Assembly: GCA_913057225.1 (NCBI GenBank)
Contig: CAJXNT010000010.1
Location: forward strand, 1-34,417
DNA: 34,417 nt
Origin: an uncultured Mycoplasmatota bacterium
GTDB taxonomy: Bacteria; Bacillota_I; Bacilli_A; Izemoplasmatales; Izemoplasmataceae
Direction: 5' to 3'
Made by a program: the position numbers and the translations under genes. The notes below the pieces were generated by a model, which saw nothing but the letters and a program-made list of their open reading frames with translations, did not search any database and was not told the origin of the DNA. Every line of letters begins with the position of its first letter. The stretch's first letter is position 1. Positions 1 to 8,986 of this stretch are shown in pieces.

Positions 1-350
1 TTGGCTTGGGAAGACGCAATCGTGAGTTTGGCCACCGCCGCGAGCGATGCGAGCGCTTCGCCGCGAAATCCTAAGCTCATCACCCGAAACAAATCATCGG
101 AGCGACGAATTTTACTGGTGGCGTGCCGCTTGATGGAGAGCGCAAGGTCATCTTCATCCATGCCATCGCCATCATCGGTGATGCGAATTTCTTGGAGTCC
201 CGATTCCACCAAATCCACCGCGATGGTTTTGGCGTGGGCATCCAGACTGTTTTCGACGAGTTCTTTGACCACGCTTTGGACGTTTTCAACGACTTCACCG
301 GCCGCAATCATGTTGGCCACATCACTGGGCAGCGCTTGGATCACACCCAT
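1..350 (-). CDS. mutL: DNA mismatch repair protein MutL, N-terminal part (cut by window edge)
   Basis: MutL is the GHKL-type ATPase that couples mismatch recognition by MutS to strand incision. About 116 codons are visible. The GHKL motifs can be read: IAAGEVV, then [12 protein letters not shown] with the catalytic glutamate, DDGDGMD, and SLGFRGEAL. The Arg-Pro-Ala segment usual between GEVV and SVVKEL is replaced by ENVQ, a small deviation. The ATG at 348-350 has an AGGAGG ribosome binding site at 355-360. It starts 13 nt after the mutS stop, so the two genes are almost certainly co-transcribed. The C-terminal dimerisation/endonuclease domain lies outside the window. Confidence 0.95.
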   Translation of the reverse strand, partial: MGVIQALPSDVANMIAAGEVVENVQSVVKELVENSLDAHAKTIAVDLVESGLQEIRITDDGDGMDEDDLALSIKRHATSKIRRSDDLFRVMSLGFRGEALASLAAVAKLTIASSQA

Positions 351-363
351 AAGGCCTCCTTGT

Positions 364-2883
364 TTAAGACTTTTTCTTCCATTCATACAGCCAATTGAGG
401 GCGTCAATCGGCGATAAATCATCGAGGTTTAACGCGTTTAATGCGGTGAGTATTTCTGGGTCTTCGGCCTCTTCTTGGGAAAAATCAAAGAGGGTGGGGG
501 GCGCGTCATGGTCGGTTTTCTCAAAGGATTTTAAGAGCGTTTGGGCCCTTTTGATGAGCGCTTTAGGCAAGCCCGCCATGGCGGCCACTTCAATCCCAAA
601 CGATTCATCGGTGGGGCCGTCTTTCACCAGATGAGAAAAGGTCATGACCCCTTCTTTTTGGGTGGCGGACACGTGAATGTTTTTCAGCCTTTGAAGCGTT
701 TCATCGAGGGCGGTAAGTTCATGGTAATGCGTGGAAAAAATCAATTTGGCCCGGAGCGTTTCATGGACATATTCCAGCAAACTCCACGCCAAGGAAAGCC
801 CATCATACGTACTGGTGCCACGGCCCATTTCATCGAATAAAATCAGCGACTGATCGGTGGCTTTATCGAGGGCGCGTTTGGCCTCCAGCATCTCCACCAT
901 AAACGTGGATTGCCCGCGAATCAAATCATCGCTGGCTCCGATGCGCGTGAAAATTTGATCAAAGATCGGTAACGTGGCCGACGCGGCGGGCACAAACGAT
1001 CCGATTTGCGCCATGATGATGGTCAGGGCCAGTTGCCGCATGTAGGTGGATTTTCCTGCCATGTTGGGGCCGGTGATGAGTAAAATATCGGTGGTTTGAT
1101 CCATGACGATGTCGTTTTTGACAAACACTTCTTCCGGCCTCAAGGCTTGAATCACCGGATGCACACTGTCTTCAATGGCAATGGCCCGCATTTCGTGCAA
1201 GGTCGGTCTTGAGAGATTCAAGGCTTCGCTGGCGTCACTCATCGCCACATAAAAGTCCATCTCCGCGATGATATCGGCCAAAGTTTGGCAGGCATGCATG
1301 TACACTTCAGCCCGCTCAATCAACCCTTCAAACAGATCTTTTTCTATGCGGACTTGATCATCGGCCGCTTGCAAAATCATTTTCTCTTTCGCTTTTAACG
1401 TGGGGGTGATGAAGCGTTCGGCATTGACGAGCGTTTGTTTGCGGGTGTAATCGTCAAAGCCATCCAAAATGTCGGATTGACTCTTCGGCACCTCAATGTA
1501 ATAGCCAAAGACCGAGTTCATCCCAATTTTTAATTTTTTAATGCCGGTTTTTTCCCGTTCTTCTTCGGCCAACGTTTCTAAAAAATCATCGCCTTTTAAA
1601 ATGAGCGTGCGGACTTCATCGAGCGGGCCATGGACGCCGTCGTTAAATATCCCCCCCTCGGCGGTGGTGAGGGGGACCTCCGCTTTCAGTTCACGCACTA
1701 AGATGTCGGTGAGGCTTTGGACATCGGGAAAGGTTTTAAGAAGGTGCTGCGCCCGAGGAACCGTCAGTGATTCTAAGGTGGTTTTTAAGACCGGGGCCAC
1801 CTTCAAGGAATCTCTCAGTTGCGTAAAATCTCGAGGTTTGATCGTATGATTAGAAAGTTTCGTTAAAATGCGCTCAATATCATAGACCGAGCGGAGCGCT
1901 TCTTTGAGCGTCTCCCGTTGCATGAATTCCGTATTCAGTCGGTCGATCATGTCATAGCGCGCTTCGATGACCGGAGCCACTTTCAAAGGCCGCATCAGTT
2001 GCCGTTTTAAAAAGCGCGCCCCAAGGGCGGTCTGGGTGCGATTTAAAAGCGCAAACAAGGACCCTTGTTCGGTTTGCATGCGTTCATTTTTTAAGAGTTC
2101 TAAATGCCTTAATGTGGTGCCATCTAACACCATGGCGTCGTCTTTATGCAAGGGTTGGCAGGGCTTGAGATACATCAACGCGCGTTTTTGCGTGTCGTAT
2201 AGATAGCTGACCAGGCGGTGGACGTTTTTCTTTTCCAAATCGGTCGGGAGCGCATCTGAGAGTCGGGTAATCCAGGCTTCATCCAGGCGCATCGTATGAT
2301 GCGAAATCAGAATGTTCATTCGTTCGAGCATTTGCGTGAGCTCGGGGGCTTTCATGCCTTTTTGCAAAACGACTTCTTTAACCTCATGCGCGGCGAGTTC
2401 GGTCGAAAGAGCGTGCACATCCAGCCAGATTTTCTCTGAAAACAACCGGCCGGTGAGGACGTTTAAATAGGCCACCACATAGTAATGATCACTCGCGGTC
2501 ACACTGGCGATGTGATGATCGCCGCGTGAGGATTCATCCAAATGCGTGCCCGGGGTTAAAATGCGAATCACTTCCCGCTTGACAAGTTTTTGACCGGTGG
2601 CTTCTTCGACTTGTTCGGCGATGGCGACTTTAAACCCTTGATCCATCAAGCGTTTGATGTAACTTTCGGCGCTGTGATACGGCACCCCACACATCGGGAC
2701 GCGGTCTTTGGCCCCAGCGTCGCGGCCCGTCAGTTGAATGTCTAAAGCTTTGGAAGCGACCAGAGCATCTTGGAAAAACATTTCATAAAAATCGCCCAAG
2801 CGAAAAAACAAAATCGCATCGTCATGATTTTGTTTGATTTCTAAATATTGTTGAATCATCGGGGTGTAGGTGGGCTCACTCAT
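364..2883 (-). CDS. mutS: DNA mismatch repair protein MutS
   Basis: MutS binds mismatches and small loops and recruits MutL. At about 839 residues it is close to the usual length. The mismatch-contacting Phe-x-Glu is present at residues 32-34 (GDFYEMF). The C-terminal ABC-type ATPase has Walker [10 protein letters not shown] near residue 604, the [16 protein letters not shown] signature, Walker [15 protein letters not shown] and the STHYHEL histidine loop. I chose the ATG at 2881-2883 over the in-frame ATG two codons upstream because AAAGGA at 2889-2894 lies 5 nt before it and would overlap the upstream ATG. It sits between ricA and mutL, as in Bacillus where ymcA precedes mutS-mutL. Confidence 0.97.
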   Translation of the reverse strand: MSEPTYTPMIQQYLEIKQNHDDAILFFRLGDFYEMFFQDALVASKALDIQLTGRDAGAKDRVPMCGVPYHSAESYIKRLMDQGFKVAIAEQVEEATGQKLVKREVIRILTPGTHLDESSRGDHHIASVTASDHYYVVAYLNVLTGRLFSEKIWLDVHALSTELAAHEVKEVVLQKGMKAPELTQMLERMNILISHHTMRLDEAWITRLSDALPTDLEKKNVHRLVSYLYDTQKRALMYLKPCQPLHKDDAMVLDGTTLRHLELLKNERMQTEQGSLFALLNRTQTALGARFLKRQLMRPLKVAPVIEARYDMIDRLNTEFMQRETLKEALRSVYDIERILTKLSNHTIKPRDFTQLRDSLKVAPVLKTTLESLTVPRAQHLLKTFPDVQSLTDILVRELKAEVPLTTAEGGIFNDGVHGPLDEVRTLILKGDDFLETLAEEEREKTGIKKLKIGMNSVFGYYIEVPKSQSDILDGFDDYTRKQTLVNAERFITPTLKAKEKMILQAADDQVRIEKDLFEGLIERAEVYMHACQTLADIIAEMDFYVAMSDASEALNLSRPTLHEMRAIAIEDSVHPVIQALRPEEVFVKNDIVMDQTTDILLITGPNMAGKSTYMRQLALTIIMAQIGSFVPAASATLPIFDQIFTRIGASDDLIRGQSTFMVEMLEAKRALDKATDQSLILFDEMGRGTSTYDGLSLAWSLLEYVHETLRAKLIFSTHYHELTALDETLQRLKNIHVSATQKEGVMTFSHLVKDGPTDESFGIEVAAMAGLPKALIKRAQTLLKSFEKTDHDAPPTLFDFSQEEAEDPEILTALNALNLDDLSPIDALNWLYEWKKKS

Positions 2884-2899
2884 ACGCATCCTTTAAGGG

Positions 2900-3247
2900 T
2901 TATTCAGGGTCTTTAAACGCGGGGTGTAAGGCCTCGTTGATGGCGGATTCAATCTCTCCAAGGGTCCACTGCAAATCGTAATTGAGTTCTTCAATCAGAT
3001 CGAGGTATTCCTCGATGAAGGGATTTTCTTTTAAGCCTTTGAGCTTGGTTTCATACATGCGCTTTTTTTCGGCGGCATCGGGCTTTTTTTGCGCGTTGGC
3101 CCGGACGTATTGTTGTTGGGCCAGTTTGATGTCTTCATACGCTTGCAACAGCGATGGGTGCTTTTCAATTTCTTTTTCTAACGCTTTAAAGCGCTGGATG
3201 CGCGTGTCGCTTTGAAACGCTTCAATGAGCTTGGCTTTGGGATTCAT
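2900..3247 (-). CDS. ricA: YlbF/YmcA-family protein, RicA-like RNase Y accessory factor
   Basis: This 115-residue, largely helical, highly charged protein resembles the YlbF/YmcA family. In Bacillus subtilis, RicA (YmcA), RicF and RicT form a complex that modulates RNase Y-dependent mRNA processing. The assignment rests on helical patterning (IEKHPSLLQAYEDIKLAQQQ, NPFIEEYLDLIEELNYDL) and on position: one gene away from rny and directly before mutS. B. subtilis ymcA has the same neighbourhood. The protein contains no cysteine, whereas cysteines of the B. subtilis complex are reported to hold Fe-S clusters. It starts 3 nt after the Nudix gene stop, with GAGGA upstream. It could be a YlbF paralogue instead; family confidence is high, subfamily moderate. 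Confidence 0.78.
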   Translation of the reverse strand: MNPKAKLIEAFQSDTRIQRFKALEKEIEKHPSLLQAYEDIKLAQQQYVRANAQKKPDAAEKKRMYETKLKGLKENPFIEEYLDLIEELNYDLQWTLGEIESAINEALHPAFKDPE

Positions 3248-3250
3248 ATT

Positions 3251-3751
3251 TCACACATCCTCATCAAAATAATCGGGCGCATCTAATAGTTTTGGGTAGT
3301 TCCAAAAGCGCGTGTCTTTTATTTTACCTTGAATGGTCGCAAAATCCCACCAATCGGTCGCCAACACTTCATCCGATAATCGCATCGGCAGCGGCGGGTG
3401 GTCCAGGTGATAAATATAGGCAAACGTGTGATAGGCGCCGGTGTGGGTGGGGACAATTTTGACAAGCCGCAATGAATCGGGGGAAAGCGTCACCCCAAGT
3501 TCTTCCTGGGTTTCCCGGATCACCGTCGAAAGCGGCGTTTCACCGGTGGTCACCAGACCGGTGGTAAACGCCCACATGTACGGATTTAAATCGTCGGCTT
3601 TGCCCCGTTTTTGCACGAGCCATTGGCCCGCATGCGTCCACCATAAGTGGACCACGCGAAAATAGCACGAGGCGCCTTTTAAGCCGTCACGTGACAGGGT
3701 TTGACCGGTGGGGCGATTGTTTGAGTCAACGCAGTCTACAATGTCCATCAT
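3251..3751 (-). CDS. Nudix hydrolase, isopentenyl-diphosphate isomerase-like
   Basis: A Nudix-fold protein of 166 residues. The Nudix box G-x5-E-x7-R-E-x2-E-E-x-G is complete at residues 65-87 (GLVTTGE ... RETQEELGV), so the metal-binding glutamates are intact. The start DIVDCVDSNNRPTGQ resembles the YfcD/IPP-isomerase-like Nudix subgroup, whose substrates are mostly undefined, so substrate cannot be assigned. Two tandem ATGs (3749-3751, 3746-3748) are possible starts. The only purine-rich binding site, GGGAGG, sits in the 3' arm of the hairpin at 3762-3781, about 12-15 nt upstream. It is followed 3 nt later by ricA. In Bacillus this slot between rny and ymcA holds other genes. Confidence 0.85.
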   Translation of the reverse strand: MMDIVDCVDSNNRPTGQTLSRDGLKGASCYFRVVHLWWTHAGQWLVQKRGKADDLNPYMWAFTTGLVTTGETPLSTVIRETQEELGVTLSPDSLRLVKIVPTHTGAYHTFAYIYHLDHPPLPMRLSDEVLATDWWDFATIQGKIKDTRFWNYPKLLDAPDYFDEDV

Positions 3752-3761
3752 CTAAAGAGAA

Positions 3762-3781
3762 AGCCTCCCGCAAGGAAGGCT
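3762..3781 (-). terminator. Hairpin terminator after rny, carrying the Nudix gene RBS
   Basis: On the minus strand AGCCTTCC pairs with GGGAGGCT across a TTGC loop, giving eight pairs including one T-G, followed by a T-rich run (TTTCTCTTTAG). It lies 8 nt beyond the rny stop. The 3' arm includes GGGAGG, the only ribosome-binding-like sequence before the next gene, so folding would both terminate and hide that site. Confidence 0.7.
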
Positions 3782-3789
3782 TTAATCCA

Positions 3790-5361
3790 TTATTTCGCAA
3801 TATCTTGCGCGCGTGTTTCCCGGATCACAGTGACTTTAATGGTCCCTGGATACGAGAGTTGTTCTTCAATTTGAGTCTTAATGTCCCGGGCCAGTTTATG
3901 CGCCAATGCATCATCCACTTCCCCCGGTTTGACCATGACGCGGACTTCACGGCCCGCTTGAATGGCGTACGCTTGCGCCACGCCTTTTTGGTCATTGGCA
4001 ATGCTTTCGAGTTGTTCGAGGCGTTTAATGTAAGAATCTAAGGATTCACTGCGGGCCCCAGGACGGGCAGCGGATAAGGCATCGCTCGCCGCCACCAAGA
4101 CCCCAATGATGGTCTCAGCCTCGACATCCCCATGGTGAGAATGAATGGCATCGAGGACGGCTTTGGGTTCTTTGTAGCGACCGGCCAAATTGAATCCGAT
4201 TTCGACGTGCGAGCCTTCCATCTCATGATCGACGGCTTTGCCGATGTCATGGAATAAGCCCGCGCGGCGAGCAAGGATTTCATCTTCGCCGAGTTCGGCG
4301 GCCATTTTCCCCGTTAAAAAGGCACATTCAATGCTGTGTTTTAACACGTTTTGACCGTAACTGGTTCGAAAGTGCAGGCGGCCTAAGAGTTTGACCAGAT
4401 CGGGATGGACCCGACCAATGCCCACTTCAAAGATGGCTTCTTCGCCTTTGTCACGCATGAAACGGTCGACTTCTTCGCGGTTTTTTTCCACCACTTCTTC
4501 AATCCGACCGGGATGAATCCGGCCATCACTGACGAGGGTTTCGATGCTGCGTTTGGCGATTTCTCTGCGGATGGGATCGAACCCACTTAAGACGACGGCT
4601 TCTGGGGTATCATCGATGATGAGATCGACCCCGGTCAGCGCTTCAATGGCCCGAATATTCCGGCCTTCGCGACCAATCACGCGGCCTTTCATGTCGTCGC
4701 TGGGTAAACTGACCACCGAGACGGTGCTCTCACTGGTCACATCTTGGGCGTACTTTTGCATCGCGCCGACCATGATGGCTTTGGCCTTTTTATCGGCCTC
4801 ATCGTGGGCGATGGCTTCTTGTTCTTTGATGTATGCCGCAATTTCGGTGGCCATGTCGGCTTCCACCCGGTTTAAAATGATTTGACGGGCGTCTTCCACC
4901 GATGTTTGCGCAATGGTTTCTAGTTTCTTATTTTCTTCATCAATTAGTTGTTCCAGCTTACTGTGTTGTTCTTCCAATTGTTGTTTGCGAACTTCGAGTG
5001 ATTCTTCTTTGCGATCGATGTTGGATTCACGTTTGTCTAAATTAGACGCACGGTTCTCGAGCGTTTGTTCTCGGTTTAAGAGCTTGTCTTCAGACGCTTG
5101 CAGTTCACGTTTGCGTTCTTTGACGTACTGTTCATGCTCTTGGCGGAGTGTGTGAAGTTCTTGCTTGGTTTCAAGAATGGTTTGCTTTTTCTTTTGTTCG
5201 GCGAGTTTGGAAGCTTCGTCGGTGATTTTTTTGGCTTCTTCTTTCGCGTTATTAAAGCCTTTTTCAACAATAATGGCACGCAACACGATGCCGGCTGCGA
5301 TGCCTAGAAGGAGTGCAAGTAAACTGAACAGACCAATTAATAAAGGAGCATTTTCTCCCAT
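3790..5361 (-). CDS. rny: Ribonuclease Y
   Basis: RNase Y is the membrane-anchored endoribonuclease that initiates mRNA decay in many Bacillota and Mollicutes. The 523-residue protein shows the full architecture: a membrane segment at about residues 5-27, a long charged coiled coil to about 200, a KH domain ([15 protein letters not shown]) and an HD domain with HDIGK near residue 368 and a later HSHHGD. Length matches the family. The ATG at 5359-5361 has GGAGG 5 nt upstream. It has its own promoter (5423-5451) and a hairpin just after its stop. Its neighbour ricA encodes a likely regulator of this enzyme. Confidence 0.97.
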   Translation of the reverse strand: MGENAPLLIGLFSLLALLLGIAAGIVLRAIIVEKGFNNAKEEAKKITDEASKLAEQKKKQTILETKQELHTLRQEHEQYVKERKRELQASEDKLLNREQTLENRASNLDKRESNIDRKEESLEVRKQQLEEQHSKLEQLIDEENKKLETIAQTSVEDARQIILNRVEADMATEIAAYIKEQEAIAHDEADKKAKAIMVGAMQKYAQDVTSESTVSVVSLPSDDMKGRVIGREGRNIRAIEALTGVDLIIDDTPEAVVLSGFDPIRREIAKRSIETLVSDGRIHPGRIEEVVEKNREEVDRFMRDKGEEAIFEVGIGRVHPDLVKLLGRLHFRTSYGQNVLKHSIECAFLTGKMAAELGEDEILARRAGLFHDIGKAVDHEMEGSHVEIGFNLAGRYKEPKAVLDAIHSHHGDVEAETIIGVLVAASDALSAARPGARSESLDSYIKRLEQLESIANDQKGVAQAYAIQAGREVRVMVKPGEVDDALAHKLARDIKTQIEEQLSYPGTIKVTVIRETRAQDIAK

Positions 5362-5422
5362 ATTAACCTCCGTTCGTGAATGCGTTATTTTTAAGCGTTA
5401 TATGCTCAATTTGCTTGTCAAC

Positions 5423-5451
5423 ATTATACATGAAAGCCTTTTAAAAGACAA
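5423..5451 (-). promoter_or_regulatory. Sigma-A type promoter for rny
   Basis: On the minus strand TTGTCT (5446-5451) and a perfect TATAAT (5423-5428) are separated by exactly 17 nt. The expected transcript would have a 5' leader of roughly 55 nt before the rny ATG. It lies directly after the recA terminator. Confidence 0.75.
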
Positions 5452-5464
5452 ACGGTCTTGGCGC

Positions 5465-5493
5465 AAAAAAAAGAAACCACGACGGTTTCTTTT
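5465..5493 (-). terminator. Intrinsic terminator of recA, overlapping its stop codon
   Basis: On the minus strand AAAAGAAACC pairs with GGTTTCTTTT around a 5-nt loop and runs into a tract of eight T. The 5' arm begins within the recA TAA stop (5492-5494), so termination signal and coding end are fused. Confidence 0.85.
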
Positions 5494-6499
5494 AGGCTGG
5501 TTCACTGGCCTCTTGGCCATAAATTTTTTGTTCAATTTCTTGCAGCACATCGGGATGTTCGTCCAGGTAACTTTTGGCATTTTCACGCCCTTGACCGATT
5601 TTTTCACCGTTGTAAGAAAACCAAGATCCGGATTTTGCGACCAAGTCTTTTTCTAAGGCCATGTCAATGATTTCTCCGGTGCGTGAAATCCCTTTCCCGT
5701 ATATGATATCGACTTCCACTTTTTTAAAGGGGGGCGCCACTTTGTTTTTAACGACTTTGATTTTCGTTTTATTGCCGACGATTTCATCGCCTTGTTTGAG
5801 TTGTTCTGAGCGGCGAATTTCTAAGCGGACACTGGAATAAAACTTCAACGCCCGGCCGCCTGGGGTGGTTTCGGGATTGCCGAATAAGATGCCCACTTTT
5901 TCGCGGATTTGGTTGATAAAAATGGCGATGGTGGAACTTTTCGAGATGGCCCCGGAAAGTTTACGCATGGCTTGGGACATCAAGCGGGCTTGTAAGCCCA
6001 CATGCGATGAGCCCATGTCGCCACGGATTTCCGCTTCCGGCACCAAAGCGGCCACACTGTCGACCACCAAAATGTCAATGGCGCCACTGCGAATCAACGC
6101 TTCGGCAATTTCTAAGGCTTGTTCCCCCGTATCGGGTTGGGAAATGATCAAATTATCGGTATCGACGCCCAGATTTTTGGCATATTTAGGATCCAGTGCG
6201 TGTTCGGCGTCGATGAAGGCGGCATATCCGCCTTTTTTTTGCGCTTCCGCAATCGCATGCAGCGCAAACGTGGTTTTCCCCGATGATTCGGGCCCATAAA
6301 TTTCGACGATGCGACCCTTGGGATACCCGCCGATGCCTAAGGCCATGTCTAGGCCAATGGATCCACTGGGGATGGCTTCAATGTTGCGGTCGGTCGTATC
6401 ACTCCCCAGGAGCATGACCGATCCTTTACCGTGGGCTTTTTCAATATCTTTCATGGTGGCATCTAAGGCTTTTTGCCGGGATGCTTGTTCTTTACTCAT
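5492..6499 (-). CDS. recA: Recombinase RecA
   Basis: RecA forms filaments on single-stranded DNA, catalyses strand exchange and stimulates LexA cleavage where LexA is present. The 335-residue protein has Walker A GPESSGKT at residues 69-76, Walker [11 protein letters not shown], loop L1 ([20 protein letters not shown]) and the [10 protein letters not shown] segment. The C-terminus is short and only mildly acidic. The ATG at 6497-6499 has GAGGAGG 4 nt upstream. It follows pgsA by 43 nt; the cinA gene that commonly sits between pgsA and recA in Bacillota is absent. I saw no Bacillus-type LexA box just upstream. Confidence 0.98.
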   Translation of the reverse strand: MSKEQASRQKALDATMKDIEKAHGKGSVMLLGSDTTDRNIEAIPSGSIGLDMALGIGGYPKGRIVEIYGPESSGKTTFALHAIAEAQKKGGYAAFIDAEHALDPKYAKNLGVDTDNLIISQPDTGEQALEIAEALIRSGAIDILVVDSVAALVPEAEIRGDMGSSHVGLQARLMSQAMRKLSGAISKSSTIAIFINQIREKVGILFGNPETTPGGRALKFYSSVRLEIRRSEQLKQGDEIVGNKTKIKVVKNKVAPPFKKVEVDIIYGKGISRTGEIIDMALEKDLVAKSGSWFSYNGEKIGQGRENAKSYLDEHPDVLQEIEQKIYGQEASEPA

Positions 6500-6542
6500 A
6501 GCGCCTCCTCAATCAAACGATACATGGGGTGGAAGATTTTAC

Positions 6543-7070
6543 TTACGCAAATATTTGTCGGTTTTTGACGAAGTACTCGATGCCGCTGATGACGGTGAGT
6601 GCCACGCCGATGTAATAAAGCAGGGTGCCAATGTCTACTAGGGTCACAAAGATGAGCGTTATCGCTACCAACGTCACAGCGGTTTTGGCTTTTCCGAGTT
6701 GACCCGCCGCAATGACAATGCCTTTTTGGACGGCCAGTAAGCGAATGCCGGTCACCATGAATTCGCGCGCGATAATCAAAAAGACAGTCCACAGGGGCAC
6801 CAGCGTCATCTCTTGTAAGATGAGCAACGCAAGGAGCACTAAAAGTTTATCGGCGATGGGATCTAAAAACTTCCCCATCGTGGTGACCATGTCATAGCGT
6901 CTTGCGATGAAGCCATCGAGAAAGTCCGTAAACGAGGCCAACACAAAGGTGCCGACAAAGCCCCAGGTCCACGCATTTAAGGCCGTGGGGTCCGGATTTA
7001 ATAGATAGAGTACGAGCAATAACGGCAATAATAATACGCGAATGGCCGTTAAAATATTGGGAATATTCAT
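6543..7070 (-). CDS. pgsA: CDP-diacylglycerol-glycerol-3-phosphate 3-phosphatidyltransferase
   Basis: PgsA makes phosphatidylglycerophosphate from CDP-diacylglycerol and glycerol 3-phosphate in the membrane, the committed step to phosphatidylglycerol. The 175-residue protein carries the complete CDP-alcohol phosphotransferase signature: D49, D52-G53, A56-R57, G66, D70 and D74, in D-x2-DG-x2-AR-x8-G-x3-D-x3-D spacing. Several hydrophobic segments are present and the length is typical. The ATG at 7068-7070 has GGAGAG upstream. It lies 25 nt after the MFS gene and before recA, within what looks like one transcript running from cvfB to the recA terminator. Confidence 0.95.
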   Translation of the reverse strand: MNIPNILTAIRVLLLPLLLVLYLLNPDPTALNAWTWGFVGTFVLASFTDFLDGFIARRYDMVTTMGKFLDPIADKLLVLLALLILQEMTLVPLWTVFLIIAREFMVTGIRLLAVQKGIVIAAGQLGKAKTAVTLVAITLIFVTLVDIGTLLYYIGVALTVISGIEYFVKNRQIFA

Positions 7071-7095
7071 CGGTCTCTCCTTGCTTGTAAGTGTA

Positions 7096-8265
7096 TCATA
7101 ATTTGGACGCTTTCATCTTCAAGTTCACCCGGTCTGAGACGGTCAATAATAAAAACGCAAAGACGAACATTCCGGCCGAAAAATAAAACACCCATAGCGG
7201 TTCGATTTCATACAAGAATCCACTGATTAAAGGGCCCAACACCATGCCGATGGAAAAAAACATCTGCCTCACACCCATCAATGAAGCATACGTCTTCGGC
7301 GTCGCGGAGAGGGATATGTAATGTTTTTCCAGCGGTTCAAACATGGCTTTTAAGACCATGTAGATTAAGAAGATGGTGTAAAGGGCCAGCATCAACGGTT
7401 CGATTTGAAAGGTGATGATGATCAACACGGCCGATGCCACTTGCAAATACCGCATGATCACCATATCTTTTTTGAATTTGGCCACTTTCGGAACAATCAC
7501 GAAATTGGTGAAAATCCCCACCAGGCCAGTGACCAACACAAACGTGCCCAGTTCACTGGGGGTGTAGCCCGCATCGATGATGTAAACATCCAAGTATTTC
7601 GAAAGGTTCGTCGCCGCAATCGTGGCCAAGGAAAGGCCGATTAAAAAAACCAGCAAGGACCGATCTAAGGTCAAGGCGGTCTTGAATTGATCGGTGAGTT
7701 TCGCTTGATTCACCGTTTTTCCCGTGATTTCTTGGTAGGTGAAGAAGACATAAAGTGCATACAGCGCGTTTAGTCCGGCTTGAACATAGAAGACTTCACG
7801 GATGAAAAGCACACTCAACAAGCCGCCAATTTGATAGCCAAACGTCGTCCCAAGCGCCAACAATGCAGCTGTAATTGCAATGTTTCGCACGCGCGTTTCA
7901 GCGGTGGAATGATAAATCGTATAAGCGAGCAGTAAGGTGATGGAGGCACTCACTGAGAATCCAGCGAGAAACCGGAATGCGGTCATCATTACCGGGTTTG
8001 AACTGCTGCCAAACCCCACTTGCGCAAGCGAGTACATGAGCAACCCAAAGACAATGAGCGGTCGGTTTTTATAACGGTCGCCTAAGACGCCCCAAAATAA
8101 ACTTCCCACCACAATGCCGAGCGACATAAACGAAAAAAAGAATCCAAACATGCGTGGATTCAAGGCCAAGTCATTGACATACGTCGGCGTGATGGGATGG
8201 CCTAAGTTATGCAATGTTCCTTGGATGAGATAATATGAAAAAATTAAAGTGAGCGTCTTTTTCAT
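7096..8265 (-). CDS. Major facilitator superfamily transporter
   Basis: A 389-residue multi-spanning membrane protein with about twelve hydrophobic segments. The MFS loop 2-3 signature is recognisable as GSLFWGVLGDRYKNRP near residue 55, and there is a charged central loop near residue 185-200. The fold suggests a drug or metabolite exporter; no substrate can be assigned from sequence. Its start codon overlaps the yebC stop in an ATGA arrangement (8262-8265) and has no strong ribosome binding site, pointing to translational coupling. It is 25 nt upstream of pgsA. Confidence 0.88.
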   Translation of the reverse strand: MKKTLTLIFSYYLIQGTLHNLGHPITPTYVNDLALNPRMFGFFFSFMSLGIVVGSLFWGVLGDRYKNRPLIVFGLLMYSLAQVGFGSSSNPVMMTAFRFLAGFSVSASITLLLAYTIYHSTAETRVRNIAITAALLALGTTFGYQIGGLLSVLFIREVFYVQAGLNALYALYVFFTYQEITGKTVNQAKLTDQFKTALTLDRSLLVFLIGLSLATIAATNLSKYLDVYIIDAGYTPSELGTFVLVTGLVGIFTNFVIVPKVAKFKKDMVIMRYLQVASAVLIIITFQIEPLMLALYTIFLIYMVLKAMFEPLEKHYISLSATPKTYASLMGVRQMFFSIGMVLGPLISGFLYEIEPLWVFYFSAGMFVFAFLLLTVSDRVNLKMKASKL

Positions 8266-8984
8266 TCGGGGTCCATTTCGACGTTGTGATAGACATGCGA
8301 CACATCGTCCACGTCATCGAGCATTTTGAGTAACTTATCAAAGCCGGCTTTGGCTTCGCCGTCTAGGGAAATCGTTTCCATGGCGAACCACCCTTGATCT
8401 TGATGCGTAATCTGGGCCGATTCCAGCGGCTTTAACGCTTCCAAAATATCATCAAGCGCATAGCCATCGGCGGTAATTAGGGCGCTGGATGCTTCTTCTT
8501 CAATGTCCATCACTTCAATGTCTTTTTCCAGTAAAAGTTCCAGTAAGCTTTCTGCCCCGATGCCTTCCACTTCCACATGCGATAAATGCTCGTAGCTGTG
8601 TTCCACGGAGCCTGAAACCCCCAGTTTCGAGCCGGTTTTGGTGAAACAGTTCCGGACTTCCGAGACCGTCCGATTGACATTATCCGTCATCGCATCCACC
8701 AGTAAACTGGAGCCTCCTGGGCCATAGCCTTCATAGCGAACTGCGAGGTAATCTTCCCCCGCCGATTGCGTGGCTTTATCGATGTTGCGTTTGATGACAT
8801 CGCTGGGGACTTGTTCACTTTTGGCTTTTTCAATCAGTTTTTTTAACGCTTGATTGGTCTCGGGATTGGTGCCCCCGTTTTTGGCCGCCATGTAAATTTC
8901 TTTGCCATAGCGCGAATACAGTTTGGCTTTTTGGAGGTTGGTTTTGGCCATGGCCTCCTTGCGGACTTCAAATTTACGTCCCAT
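8262..8984 (-). CDS. yebC: YebC/TACO1-family translation factor or regulator
   Basis: A 240-residue member of the YebC/PmpR/TACO1 family. The start MGRKFEVRKEAMAKTNLQKA and the segments GGTNPETNQAL and YEGYGPGGSSLLVDAMTDN are family hallmarks. Proteins of this family were annotated as transcription regulators; more recent work on YebC/TACO1 proteins supports a role in relieving ribosome stalling at proline-rich sequences. Which applies here is inference. The ATG at 8982-8984 has GAGG 7 nt upstream, only 2 nt after the cvfB stop. An internal ATG with AAGGAGG 2 nt away was judged too close to be used. Confidence 0.93.
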   Translation of the reverse strand: MGRKFEVRKEAMAKTNLQKAKLYSRYGKEIYMAAKNGGTNPETNQALKKLIEKAKSEQVPSDVIKRNIDKATQSAGEDYLAVRYEGYGPGGSSLLVDAMTDNVNRTVSEVRNCFTKTGSKLGVSGSVEHSYEHLSHVEVEGIGAESLLELLLEKDIEVMDIEEEASSALITADGYALDDILEALKPLESAQITHQDQGWFAMETISLDGEAKAGFDKLLKMLDDVDDVSHVYHNVEMDPE

Positions 8985-8986
8985 GG

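Noticed and set aside
1-417. Plus-strand 138-codon frame at the window start
   Set aside because: It is antisense to mutL and the end of mutS, both of which carry family motifs. Its product is serine-rich with no domain.
5165-5656. Plus-strand 163-codon frame opposite rny and recA
   Set aside because: It is antisense to the rny coiled-coil and recA end, crosses a promoter and a terminator, and has no ribosome binding site or family features.
6500-6545. SOS (LexA) box before recA
   Set aside because: I looked for a Bacillus-type CGAAC-N4-GTTCG element and saw none. This says nothing about other LexA types.
6496-6792. 98-codon minus frame overlapping pgsA and recA starts
   Set aside because: It lies in another frame of pgsA, whose catalytic signature is complete.
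8262-8953. Internal ATG of yebC after AAGGAGG
   Set aside because: The spacing of 2 nt is too short, and the upstream MGRKFEVRK start is a family hallmark.
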